Assembly: GCF_000332315.1 (NCBI RefSeq)
Contig: NZ_KB235937.1
Coordinates: forward strand, 713,293 to 766,574
Direction: 5' to 3'
Length of the DNA stretch: 53,282 nucleotides
DNA from: Prochlorothrix hollandica PCC 9006 = CALU 1027
Lineage (GTDB): Bacteria; Cyanobacteriota; Cyanobacteriia; Prochlorotrichales; Prochlorotrichaceae
Below the pieces are notes generated by a model, which worked only from the letters and a program-made list of their open reading frames with translations, searched no databases and was not told where the DNA came from. The position numbers and the translations under genes were made by a program. Every line of letters starts with the position of its first letter. Within the stretch, counting starts at the first letter, position 1. Below are positions 8,009 through 16,309 of the stretch, piece after piece.

Positions 8009-9751
8009 TTAGCGGAACTGTTGGGCATAGTAGCCCGCATATTTGCCCCCCCGATCGAGGAGTTCCTGGTGATTGCCGGATTCCACCACCTGGCCCTGTT
8101 CCAGCACCACAATGCGATCGGCCTTGCGCACCGTCGCCAAGCGGTGGGCAATGATAAACACCGTGCGGTTTTGCATCAGCCGTTCCAGGGCTTCCTGCAC
8201 CAGGGCTTCTGATTCCGCATCCAGGGCACTGGTGGCCTCATCCAAAATCAAAATTCGGGGATCCAAGAGGACGGCTCTGGCAATGGCGAGGCGTTGCCGT
8301 TGGCCCCCCGACAGGTTGACCCCCCGTTCCCCCAAGAGAGTGCGGTAGCCATCGGGTAAGTGGCGAATAAAGTCGTGGGCATTGGCGATGCGGGCGGCTT
8401 GTTCCACCGCTGCCCAGTCAATGTCCCGCTGGCCAAAGGCGATGTTTTGGGCGACGCTACCGGAAAAGAGGATGGTTTCCTGGGGCACGATGCCGATGTG
8501 GCGGCGGAGGCTGGTGAGGGTAATGGATCGCAGATCATGGTCATCGACCCAAATGCTGCCCCCCGTCACGTCATAAAACCGGGGCAACAGGTTCATGAGG
8601 GTACTTTTGCCGGCTCCGGAAGCCCCCACCAGGGCAATGGCTTGCCCCGGTTCCACCGTAAAGCTCACCCCCTGGAGGACCGGTTGCTCTGGGTTATAGG
8701 CAAAGGTGACTTGGCGATAGTCCACCCGGCCTTGGATGGGGGGGAGATCCAGGGCGTGGGGCTGTTGCACCACCTTGGGTTGCAGGGCCATTAGCTCAAA
8801 GACGCGATCGACGGAAGCCTCTGCTTGTTTGTACAGATTGTAGTTTTCCGTAAGGTGGGCGATGGGGTCAATGAGCATGGCCACCGCTGCAATGTAGCTA
8901 ATGAAGCGGCTGCCGGTGAGGTTGCCCAGGTTGACTTGCCAGGTGCCCAGCAGCAACAGCAGCAAGACACAGAGGGCATAGAGGAAGCCGACAATGGGGT
9001 GCTGGACTGCCTTTAACCAGGCGGCGGAATATTGGGCGCGGCGGTTGCGATCGGCGGTGATGCTGAAGCGTTCTAGTTCATAGTCTTCGGCGGCAAAGGC
9101 TCGCACTAAACGGATGCCGCTGAACACTTCCGTCAGCAGGGAGGACAGGTCGGAGATTTCGGTTTGGCTGCGGCGGGAAAAGTAGAGCAGGCGATCGCCA
9201 AACCAGCCAATCAGCAGGCTCATCAGGGGCACCGCCACCAGCGCCGCCAGGGTCATGGCCCAGTTCAGGGCAATCATGTAGCCCATCACCGCCACGAGTT
9301 GCAGGACACAGGGGGTGGTGTCGTGGAACAGTTTATTGACCGCTTCCCCCACGCGATCGATGTCCTCTGTTAAGCGGTAGGTGAGGTCCCCGGTTTTAGC
9401 TTGCTCAAAGTAGCTCAAATCCAGGCGGTGCAGGTGGCGATACACCGCTAGGCGCAGATCGAAGGCAATGCCCAGGGCCGCTGCCGCCATCAGGGAGTCT
9501 TGGCCATATTGGGCGGTTTTATGGATCAGAAACCCCCCAGCAATGACGGCGGACAGTTCAGCCATGGCCCGCACCTCTCCCTTGGCCAGGTGGTCAGCGG
9601 CTTGGCCCGCCAGGGCTGCCAGGATGGGCCAGAAGGCAATGAAGACCAGGGTGCAGGCCAGGGCAAAAATAATGGTTTGGCGGTAGTTACGCAGGTAGGG
9701 CACCAGGTGCCAGTAGTTGGATCGGGAGGTGGCGGTGGGGGTTGGGGACAA
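8009..9751 (-). CDS. ABC exporter, fused membrane and ATPase domains (MsbA-like)
   Basis: A half-size ABC exporter that works as a homodimer in the cytoplasmic membrane. The first part has six membrane helices beginning near HLVPYLRNYRQT. The ATPase domain carries Walker A GASGAGKS, signature LSGGQRQRLAIARA, Walker B ILILDEATSALDAE and the H-loop IIAHRLAT. Substrate is unknown; lipid, peptide and drug exporters share this layout. The start is uncertain. The frame stays open to 10021, but that extension is translated from a 20-bp tandem array (repeating CDRPRL and GSPL motifs), so it is unlikely to be original protein. A TTG at 9751 is used here because family members start close to this point, and GTG or CTG codons lie nearby. 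It may belong to the operon of the upstream two-component system. Confidence 0.85.
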   Translation of the reverse strand: MSPTPTATSRSNYWHLVPYLRNYRQTIIFALACTLVFIAFWPILAALAGQAADHLAKGEVRAMAELSAVIAGGFLIHKTAQYGQDSLMAAAALGIAFDLRLAVYRHLHRLDLSYFEQAKTGDLTYRLTEDIDRVGEAVNKLFHDTTPCVLQLVAVMGYMIALNWAMTLAALVAVPLMSLLIGWFGDRLLYFSRRSQTEISDLSSLLTEVFSGIRLVRAFAAEDYELERFSITADRNRRAQYSAAWLKAVQHPIVGFLYALCVLLLLLLGTWQVNLGNLTGSRFISYIAAVAMLIDPIAHLTENYNLYKQAEASVDRVFELMALQPKVVQQPHALDLPPIQGRVDYRQVTFAYNPEQPVLQGVSFTVEPGQAIALVGASGAGKSTLMNLLPRFYDVTGGSIWVDDHDLRSITLTSLRRHIGIVPQETILFSGSVAQNIAFGQRDIDWAAVEQAARIANAHDFIRHLPDGYRTLLGERGVNLSGGQRQRLAIARAVLLDPRILILDEATSALDAESEALVQEALERLMQNRTVFIIAHRLATVRKADRIVVLEQGQVVESGNHQELLDRGGKYAGYYAQQFR

Positions 9752-9830
9752 GGTGAGGGTGGGGGCAGAGGACCGCTCTATTGTAGGGGACGGGTGTAGT
9801 GTCGGGGACGGGTGTAGGGGACGGGACGAG

Positions 9831-10090
9831 GGCGATCGCAGAGAACCGAAGGCGATCGCAGACAGTCGAAGGCGATCCCACAGAGTCGAGGGCGATCGCA
9901 GAAAGTCGAAGGCGATCCCACAGAGTCGAGGGCGATCGCAGAAAGTCAAAGGCGATCCCACAGAGTCGAGGGCGATCGCAGAAAGTCGAGGGCGATCGCA
10001 GAGAACCGAAGGCGATCCCACAGAGTCGAGGGCGATCCCACAGCGTTGAGGGCGATCGCAGAAAGTCGAGGGCGATCGCAGACCCGATGC
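9831..10090. repeat. 20-bp tandem array rich in HIP1 sites, 13 units
   Basis: Thirteen contiguous 20-bp units start at 9831 and recur exactly every 20 bases. Eight begin GGCGATCGCA and so contain the HIP1 octamer; five begin GGCGATCCCA, a single-base HIP1 variant. The rest of the unit varies between GAAAGTCGAA, CAGAGTCGAG and GAGAACCGAA. The two unit types tend to alternate. The array fills the gap between the histidine kinase stop and the probable start of the ABC exporter. An 18-bp GGGGACGGGTGTAG-type repeat borders it on the low-coordinate side. Confidence 0.95.
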
Positions 10091-10091
10091 C

Positions 10092-11666
10092 CTAGGCGGC
10101 GGGGAGGCGTAGGCGGAAAGCCGTTTGTCCCGGTTGACTCGGTTCTAGGCTTAAATTGCCCCCATGGATCCGGGTGATTTCCCAGGCTAGGCTTAAGCCC
10201 AGACCGGTACCTTCCACCTGACGACTGCGGGAAGTATCCCCCCGGTAGAAGCGCTCAAAGAGGCGATCGCGCTCCACAGTCCCCAAATCTGGGGAAGCAT
10301 TGGCCACCACGAGATAGATGCCATGGCGGTGGCGCTGGCCTTGGATGTGAATCCACCCCTGGGGCAGGTTGTACTTAATGGCGTTGCTGAGGAGATTTTG
10401 CAGCACTTGGATCAGGAGATCGCGATCGCCCGCCACGGTTAACTGGGGATCCAACGCCACAGTCCAGGTCAGATCCGGGGCCAACACATCGCCATCCTCC
10501 ACCAACTCCGCCACCACGGATCCTAGATCGAGGCGATCGCCTCCGCCCCGCAGTTGCCCCCCATCGGCCAGGGATAACAGCAACAGTTTGCGCACAATGC
10601 CACTGAGCCGCCCCACCTCATCCAATAATTGCCCCAGGCGCTGCTGAAGGGGGGATCCCACCTCCACCTCCTGGAGGCTGCGTTCCAGGTTTCCCTGCAA
10701 AATAGCCAAGGGAGTTTTCAGTTCATGGGCCGCATCTCCACTAAAGCGGGAGGCTTGTTTGAAACTGCGATCGAGGCGCTCCAGCATTTGGTTCAACACC
10801 TGCACCAGGGGCAGAACGTCCCCATCCAGATCCGTCGCCGATAACCGTTGATCCAGTCCCTGGGCCGTGATGGTTTGGAGGGTTGCCGTCAAGGTTTGGA
10901 TAGGAGCCAGGGCACGGCTGGCCAACATCCAGGATCCCCCGGCCACCAGCAGCAATACGCCGGGAATGGCCAACAGAAAGCCATTGCCAATCACGGACAT
11001 TTCCTGGCTCAGTTCCTGGGTGCCGACGGCCAAGATCACTTGGGCGTGGGGCAGAATCAACATTCCCACCCGCCAGGATCCCGTGGGAAACCGTTGGTGA
11101 CTAAAGCTGGGATGGGGTAGGGGTAAACCGGGGGGGTGAGGTGGGGGCGGACCGGAGGCGATCCGGGACAGAGTTTCGGAGAGATCCCCTGGCCACTGGG
11201 GAGACTGTTGCACCACCAGTCCTTGGCCATTGCGGATCACCACGGCTACCGGTGTGGTGGGGGTGATGCCCAGTTCCTGGCGCAGCAGGGTTTCCAGCAG
11301 ATCCCAGTTGGGGGAGTCACCCCTCGCTAAACCATTACCTAAGCCACCGGGCAAACCACCGGGCAAACCACCGGGCAGCAAACCACCCCGTCCGGTTCGA
11401 GGGGGTCCAACCCGTGCCGTGCGGTCTTGGAGACGGGTCAGGCGCAGCAGTTGGATTTCGATCTTGGCATCCAGGCTGCTGATCTTGGCATCGTAAATCA
11501 GCCAGGTGGCTAGGGTTGCAAAGGCCACCAAAGCCATGCCTGAGGTGAGGGACGACAGCAGCACCATGCGCAGCCGCAGGGACAGGGGGGGAAGGCGGAA
11601 CGATCGGGGTCTGGGTAGAGCCATCCGCCAGCGGGCCGATCGGCAAAACAGCCAACGCCACTTCAT
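10092..11666 (-). CDS. Sensor histidine kinase
   Basis: A 524-residue membrane sensor kinase. One helix near residues 33-57 and a second near 215-240 bracket a sensor region of about 150 residues. A HAMP-like linker follows, then the HisKA box FSGDAAHELKTPLA with phospho-accepting His314, and an ATPase domain with N-box NLLSNAIKYN and a GTGLGLSLAWEI glycine motif. The sensor part includes a Gly/Leu/Pro repeat (GGLPGGLPGG) made by a 12-bp DNA repeat near 11345, and a Pro/His-rich stretch. Its ATG overlaps the stop of the response regulator gene by four bases (ATGA), so the two are translationally coupled partners. The signal is unknown; the type resembles cyanobacterial RppB/NrsS-like kinases only in general layout. 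Confidence 0.93.
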   Translation of the reverse strand: MKWRWLFCRSARWRMALPRPRSFRLPPLSLRLRMVLLSSLTSGMALVAFATLATWLIYDAKISSLDAKIEIQLLRLTRLQDRTARVGPPRTGRGGLLPGGLPGGLPGGLGNGLARGDSPNWDLLETLLRQELGITPTTPVAVVIRNGQGLVVQQSPQWPGDLSETLSRIASGPPPPHPPGLPLPHPSFSHQRFPTGSWRVGMLILPHAQVILAVGTQELSQEMSVIGNGFLLAIPGVLLLVAGGSWMLASRALAPIQTLTATLQTITAQGLDQRLSATDLDGDVLPLVQVLNQMLERLDRSFKQASRFSGDAAHELKTPLAILQGNLERSLQEVEVGSPLQQRLGQLLDEVGRLSGIVRKLLLLSLADGGQLRGGGDRLDLGSVVAELVEDGDVLAPDLTWTVALDPQLTVAGDRDLLIQVLQNLLSNAIKYNLPQGWIHIQGQRHRHGIYLVVANASPDLGTVERDRLFERFYRGDTSRSRQVEGTGLGLSLAWEITRIHGGNLSLEPSQPGQTAFRLRLPAA

Positions 11667-12346
11667 GGTTCCGACTCCGGTTTGCGGAACCGGTAGCCCA
11701 CTCCCCGCACACTTTCAATCCAGCCGGTGCCCCCCAGGGGATCCAGTTTTTTGCGAATGCGTTGGATGCACACATCGACCACGTTGGTATTGGGGCTGAA
11801 ATCATAACCCCACACCTGCTCTAGGATCTGGGTTCGGGTGAAGACACGCCCCGGCGATCGCAGCAAATAATCCAATAAATTAAATTCCCGGTTGGTCAGT
11901 TCCACGGGGGTTTGCTGGCAGGTCATTTCCCGGCTGAGGCGATCCAACTTAAAGGGACCGACCCACAGGCAGTTCTGGGTTTCCCCCCGGCTGCGGCGCA
12001 CCACGGCATGGATCCGAGCCACCAGTTCTTCGATATAAAAGGGTTTGGTCAAATAATCATCAGCCCCCAGGTTCAGCCCCGTCAGGCGATCGTCCAGGGC
12101 ATTGCGGGCCGTCAGCAGAATGACGGGAACCTGATGACCCTCACGGCGCAATTGTTTCAGGATAAATAGTCCATCTTTCCCCGGCACCATAATATCCAGC
12201 ACCAGCACATCATAGGGGTAGGTCAAGGCCCGATCGTAGCCATCATTGCCGTTGTTGCAGTAATCCACCCCAAAGCCGTGTTCTTTCAGTCCTGCTTGGA
12301 CAAATTCAGCGATGCGGACTTCATCTTCCACTAACAGAATATTCAT
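11663..12346 (-). CDS. Response regulator, OmpR/PhoB family
   Basis: A 227-residue transcription factor. The receiver domain starts MNILLVEDEVRIAEF and has Asp51 in VLVLDIMVPGKDG as phosphorylation site, with the conserved Thr and Lys (LLTARN and DDYLTKPF). The C-terminal winged helix shows LTNREFNLLDYLLRSPGR and the typical ending VRGVGYRFR. It is preceded by the Roadblock-like gene at three bases and followed by the kinase with a four-base overlap, so it belongs to an operon in which it is expected to be phosphorylated by the adjacent kinase. Target genes are unknown; the downstream ABC exporter is the obvious candidate. Confidence 0.95.
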   Translation of the reverse strand: MNILLVEDEVRIAEFVQAGLKEHGFGVDYCNNGNDGYDRALTYPYDVLVLDIMVPGKDGLFILKQLRREGHQVPVILLTARNALDDRLTGLNLGADDYLTKPFYIEELVARIHAVVRRSRGETQNCLWVGPFKLDRLSREMTCQQTPVELTNREFNLLDYLLRSPGRVFTRTQILEQVWGYDFSPNTNVVDVCIQRIRKKLDPLGGTGWIESVRGVGYRFRKPESEP

Positions 12347-12349
12347 CCC

Positions 12350-12727
12350 TTAAGCCCCATGGAACCGGGGATCAGTGCTGAGCCGTTGGGTATTGAGGTT
12401 ATGTGCCCAGTCCAGAAAGCTGGGGGCAATGTCCTGATGATCGTTCGAGTCTAGCAACAGTGCCACATAGCCGTCGCGGTGTTTGACAATGATGGCCCGG
12501 TGGGGCGACCCTTCCACGATCACATGCATAAAGCCTTCTAGGCGCAGGGACGACATGAGCAGCGATCGCAGCCCCAGCACCTGAAACACCGTCTGCACCC
12601 AGCCAATGTCTTTGTTCTCATCGGTGGTGAAATATTCCTTGGGTAAACCATTCCAGTCAAACACCGCAGCCCCCAACACTTGTTGAGCACAGAATTGATA
12701 TAAATCGTCAGCGGTTTGAGGGGTCAT
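12350..12727 (-). CDS. Small Roadblock/LC7-like protein
   Basis: A 125-residue cytoplasmic protein without signal or membrane segments. The pattern VLGAAVFDWNGLPKEYF, a central helix (VFQVLGLRSLLMSSLRL), strand HVIVEGSPHRAIIVKHRDGYVALLLDS matches the alpha-beta layout of Roadblock/LC7 domains, which regulate small GTPases or signalling complexes. The assignment is from overall pattern, not from a signature motif. It is the first gene of an operon with the response regulator (three bases apart) and kinase, suggesting a role in that signalling pathway. Confidence 0.65.
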   Translation of the reverse strand: MTPQTADDLYQFCAQQVLGAAVFDWNGLPKEYFTTDENKDIGWVQTVFQVLGLRSLLMSSLRLEGFMHVIVEGSPHRAIIVKHRDGYVALLLDSNDHQDIAPSFLDWAHNLNTQRLSTDPRFHGA

Positions 12728-12851
12728 AGCAGCAATGATGGAGGAATCAGGTGTTCCAGATCTGTTCCATTTTACTGGCTAGGTTTCCCCCAGCAGCATG
12801 GATCGCGATCGGACTGCTGTAGATTTCTCAATGCCTGTTAATGCCCTGGTT

Positions 12852-12950
12852 GCCTGACAAAAGATTCTACCGATTCTGCATTGAGCGGGGAAACCACGTC
12901 CCTACCGGGTTTTGGTCGGTGTAGGGTTCAGGAAACCTGACCCTGCCGCT
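12852..12950 (+). repeat. Dispersed repeat family E, copy 1
   Basis: Contains GATTCTGCATTGAGCGGGG, AAACCACG, TTTTGGTCGGTGTAG and TCAGGAAACCTGACCCTGCCG. A second copy with the same blocks in the same order lies on the minus strand at 45842-45932. The block TCAGGAAACCTGA is itself a palindrome. Confidence 0.7.
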
Positions 12951-12972
12951 GGGATTGGGTTACAGATTTATG

Positions 12973-13056
12973 GGCTTACCGCTGAAAGTGGGACAAGATT
13001 AACGGGACAGTGGGGCGCTCCGCGCCCCACTATCTCGGCTTGAGTTAATACCCGAT
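12973..13056. repeat. Palindromic repeat family A, copy 3
   Basis: GGCTTACCGCTGAAAGTGGG, then CAAGATTAACGGGACAGTGG, the GGGGCGCTCCGCGCCCC palindrome and a GAGTTAATACCCGATT tail. It sits between the divergent Roadblock-like gene and the SbmA-like ABC gene. Together with the family E copy it fills most of a 460-base gap. Confidence 0.85.
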
Positions 13057-13187
13057 TCATGGGCATAGATTCGGCATAGATTCATGGGCACAGAAGACTA
13101 GCTTATAATTTCTTCACGCGATCGCCCGACTCCGATTCCAGACCATCGGGGTTGATCGATCGCCCCTGTCAACCCACTGGATATCCC

Positions 13188-15233
13188 ATGACCTCCCGAC
13201 CTGCCCCCCAGACCTTTCGCTTTGATCGGCAACTGTGGGACCGCTTTATTGCGATCGCCCAGCCCTTCTTTCTGCCCATCACACCGGGGAGTACCTGGCT
13301 CTTTGCGGGGCTACTGCTGGTGTTAATGGTAACAGTGGTTGCTGCCACCTTTTGGATTACCGTGGGCCTGACCCTGCTGGGGCAAACCCTGTTTCCTGCT
13401 TTTTTCACCAACCTGGCGGGGGGGCTAGTGGAGACCATCAATGGTTTGTTGGCCTCCCCCGTGGCTTACCTGGCGGCAGCGGCCTTAGTGGGCAGTGGGT
13501 CCATCTTTGTCCTGCTGCGTAAACGCCTGCGGCGGCGGGAACGGCAATGGTTGATGTTGGGGATACTGTTATTTTTATCCTTTGCCGTCAATGGGCTGAA
13601 CGTGGCCATTAGCTATGTTTTCCGCTTCATCGACAATGCCCTCAACGGTAAAGATTCGGACACCTTCTACCAATTTTTGGCGGTCTATACGGCCATCATT
13701 GTGGGGGCAATTCCCATCATTATTGCCTATACTTACATTCGTCGTAAATTGGGCTTGATTTGGCGAGAATGGCTGACGAAGGATTACCTCGATCGCTACT
13801 TTAGCGATCGAGCCTACTATAAACTAGACTCCAACACGCTTGATACCGAAATTGACAACCCCGATCAACGGATCACTGCTGATATTACCTCTTTTACTGG
13901 CACCACCCTGGTTTTCATTCTTGATATCTTGGACTCCATTTTAACCCTGATTTCCTTCACCCTTGTCCTCTATACCATTTCTAAAGCCCTAACCTTGGGG
14001 CTAGTAGGCTATGCCTTTATGGGCACAGCGGTGGCGGTGGTGGCGGGGGGTAAACTGATTGCCATTAACTACAACCAACTGCGCCTAGAGGCGGACTTTC
14101 GCTATGGCATGGTCCATGTGCGGGATAACTCTGAATCCATCGCCTTTTACCGAGGAGAAACCCTAGAACGTCAGCAAATCCTCGATCGCCTGGGGCGAGC
14201 TATCCAGAACTTTGATCTCCTGATTATTTGGGAATCGATCATTATGCTGTTCCAGCGGGGTTATAACTATTTCACCCGCATTGTTCCCTACTTGATCGTT
14301 GCGCCCCTCTACTTTGCAGGGCAAATGGACTTTGGAGCCATTGGCCAAGCCTATTTAGCATTTTTCCAAGTCTTGGGTGCCCTGTCCATTGTCACCAACC
14401 AGATTCAAGATATTTCCGCCTTTGGAGCCAGTATCAACCGTTTAGGGGCGTTGGATGAGCGGCTGCAACCTGTGGACGGGGCGGGCCGCGATCGATCCCC
14501 TGCCCCCACCCCCCAGGGCGATCGGTCGGGCATTGTCACCCAGGTGGAATCCCACGTTGCCCTGGACAATCTGACCCTGCAAACCCCCAACGCGGAACAA
14601 ACCCTGATTCAAGGGCTATCCCTTGCCCTGCAATTTCAAGACCAGCTTTTGGTGGTGGGTCCCAGTGGTTGCGGTAAGAGTTCCCTGCTGCGGGCGATCG
14701 CGGGGTTGTGGACCACGGGGGACGGCACCATTACCCGACCTGACAGCGGCGAAATGCTATTTTTGCCCCAGCGTCCCTATATGTTGCTGGGAACGCTGCG
14801 GGATCAGTTGATTTACCCCAACCCCCGCAACAGCATCCCCGAAGCCAACATCCTGGAAGCCTTGCAACAGGTCAATTTGGTGCATTTACCCGATCGCCTA
14901 GGGGGGTTGGATGTGGAGCGGGACTGGCCGACGGTTTTATCCCTGGGGGAACAACAGCGCCTCGCCTTTGCCCGAATTTTGTTGACTCAGCCCCGCTATG
15001 TCATCTTGGATGAAGCCACCAGTGCCTTGGATGTGGCCAATGAACGCAACCTCTACGATTTGCTACAACAGCGCGAGTTGCTCTACATCAGTGTTGGCCA
15101 CCGTCCCAGTCTCCTCGCCTATCACCAGACGGTGCTGGAACTGAGCACCGCCACCACCTGGCGTTTACTGAGTGCAGCAGACTATCGGTTTAACCTGGAG
15201 AACCTAGACAGTCTGGAGGGTTTAGAGTCCTAG
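13188..15233 (+). CDS. ABC transporter of the SbmA/BacA/YddA type with fused ATPase
   Basis: A 681-residue membrane transporter. The N-terminal two thirds hold a membrane domain of the ABC_membrane_2 type (helices in the first 130 residues, then ISYVFRFIDNALNGKD and the LIAINYNQLRLEADFRYGMVHVRDNSESIAFYRGE segment characteristic of SbmA/BacA and peroxisomal ABCD proteins). The C-terminal ATPase has Walker [10 protein letters not shown], signature LSLGEQQRLAFARI, and Walker B YVILDEATSALD. Relatives import peptides, cobalamin or very-long-chain acyl groups; the substrate here is unknown. The ATG at 13188 is chosen over an upstream in-frame ATG at 13152 because the extension overlaps likely promoter DNA. 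It is divergent from the two-component operon. Confidence 0.92.
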   Translation: MTSRPAPQTFRFDRQLWDRFIAIAQPFFLPITPGSTWLFAGLLLVLMVTVVAATFWITVGLTLLGQTLFPAFFTNLAGGLVETINGLLASPVAYLAAAALVGSGSIFVLLRKRLRRRERQWLMLGILLFLSFAVNGLNVAISYVFRFIDNALNGKDSDTFYQFLAVYTAIIVGAIPIIIAYTYIRRKLGLIWREWLTKDYLDRYFSDRAYYKLDSNTLDTEIDNPDQRITADITSFTGTTLVFILDILDSILTLISFTLVLYTISKALTLGLVGYAFMGTAVAVVAGGKLIAINYNQLRLEADFRYGMVHVRDNSESIAFYRGETLERQQILDRLGRAIQNFDLLIIWESIIMLFQRGYNYFTRIVPYLIVAPLYFAGQMDFGAIGQAYLAFFQVLGALSIVTNQIQDISAFGASINRLGALDERLQPVDGAGRDRSPAPTPQGDRSGIVTQVESHVALDNLTLQTPNAEQTLIQGLSLALQFQDQLLVVGPSGCGKSSLLRAIAGLWTTGDGTITRPDSGEMLFLPQRPYMLLGTLRDQLIYPNPRNSIPEANILEALQQVNLVHLPDRLGGLDVERDWPTVLSLGEQQRLAFARILLTQPRYVILDEATSALDVANERNLYDLLQQRELLYISVGHRPSLLAYHQTVLELSTATTWRLLSAADYRFNLENLDSLEGLES

Positions 15234-15319
15234 TCCCCTATGCCGCCAGCCCCGTGGTATAACACGGCTAAAACAGTGAAATAGACTGATTGAACCCATC
15301 TGTTTGTATCCCAACCTCC

Positions 15320-16100
15320 CAGGGCGAAACCCAACGAGCCACGTTGTAGATCTCTTGTTGGGTTTCGTTCCTCTACCCAACCTACGATCGACCATCGGTC
15401 TCCGGTTAGCTGTAGGTTGGGTTGAGCTTGCGACCCTTCCAGATTCAGGGGCACAACCTTACAGGGCGAAACCCAACGAGCCACGTTGTAGGTCTCTTGT
15501 TGGGTTTCGTTCCTCTACCCAACCTACGATCGACCATCGGTCTCCGGTTAGCTGTAGGTTGGGTTGAGCTTGCGACCCTTCCAGATTCAGGGGCACAACC
15601 TTACAGGGCGAAACCCAACGAGCCACGTTGTAGGTCTCTTGTTGGGTTTCTTTCCTCTACCCAACCTACGATCGACCATCGGTCTCCGGTTAGCTGTAGG
15701 TTGGGTTGAGCTTGCGACCCTTCCAGATTCAGGGGCACAACCTTACAGGGCGAAACCCAACGAGCCACGTTGTAGGTCTCTTGTTGGGTTTCGTTCCTCT
15801 ACCCAACCTACGATCGACCATCGGTCTCCGGTTAGCTGTAGGTTGGGTTGAGCTTGCGACCCTTCCAGATTCAGGGGCACAACCTTACAGGGCGAAACCC
15901 AACGAGCCACGTTGTAGGTCTCTTGTTGGGTTTCTTTCCTCTACCCAACCTACGATCGACCATTGGTCTCCGGTTAGCTGTAGGTTGGGTTGAGCTTGCG
16001 ACCCTTCCAGATTCAGGGGCACAACCTTACAGGGCGAAACCCAACGAGCCACGTTGTAGGTCTCTTGTTGGGTTTCGTTCCTCTACCCAACCTACGATCG
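15320..16100. repeat. 142-bp tandem array, five full units and a partial sixth
   Basis: Units begin (CAGGGCGAAACCCAACG) at 15320, 15462, 15604, 15746, 15888 and 16030; the last stops at about 16100. Each holds two palindromes: CGAAACCCAAC with GTTGGGTTTCG around a 21-base loop, and ACCCAACCTACGATCG with CTGTAGGTTGGGTTGAG. Units 2, 4 and 6 read GTTTCGTTCC where units 3 and 5 read GTTTCTTTCC, which gives a 284-bp higher-order period. Unit 5 also has CATTGGTCT for CATCGGTCT. The open frames that run through it are not treated as genes, because 142 is not a multiple of three. Confidence 0.97.
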
Positions 16101-16309
16101 GAAGCTCCTATAATTGTTGCTCGATCGCCCAGGGAAAGTGGGGGCATGGGGACCAGAACCCTACAATGAAACAACCTGTGATTACAGTCCTGACCCAGGT
16201 CTGTCCCATGAGGTCTGTCCCATGAGGTCTGTTCCTGATAACCTATTCCCGCGTCCCCTCCTGACGTTTTCCCTCGCCCTTGAGCCTCAACTCCTCACCC
16301 CAGCCCGCC

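Noticed and set aside
9751-10021. Extension of the ABC exporter N-terminus to 10021
   Set aside because: The extra 90 residues are translation of the 20-bp array and adjacent repeats, unlike any exporter N-terminus; a later start is more likely, though not proven.
9831-10090. Possible CRISPR array
   Set aside because: Units are contiguous 20-mers without unique spacers, and no cas genes are nearby.
15304-16225. Series of almost identical 87-125 codon open frames in the 142-bp array
   Set aside because: They arise because the repeat lacks stops in shifting frames; the period is not a multiple of three, starts are mostly TTG, and there are no ribosome sites.
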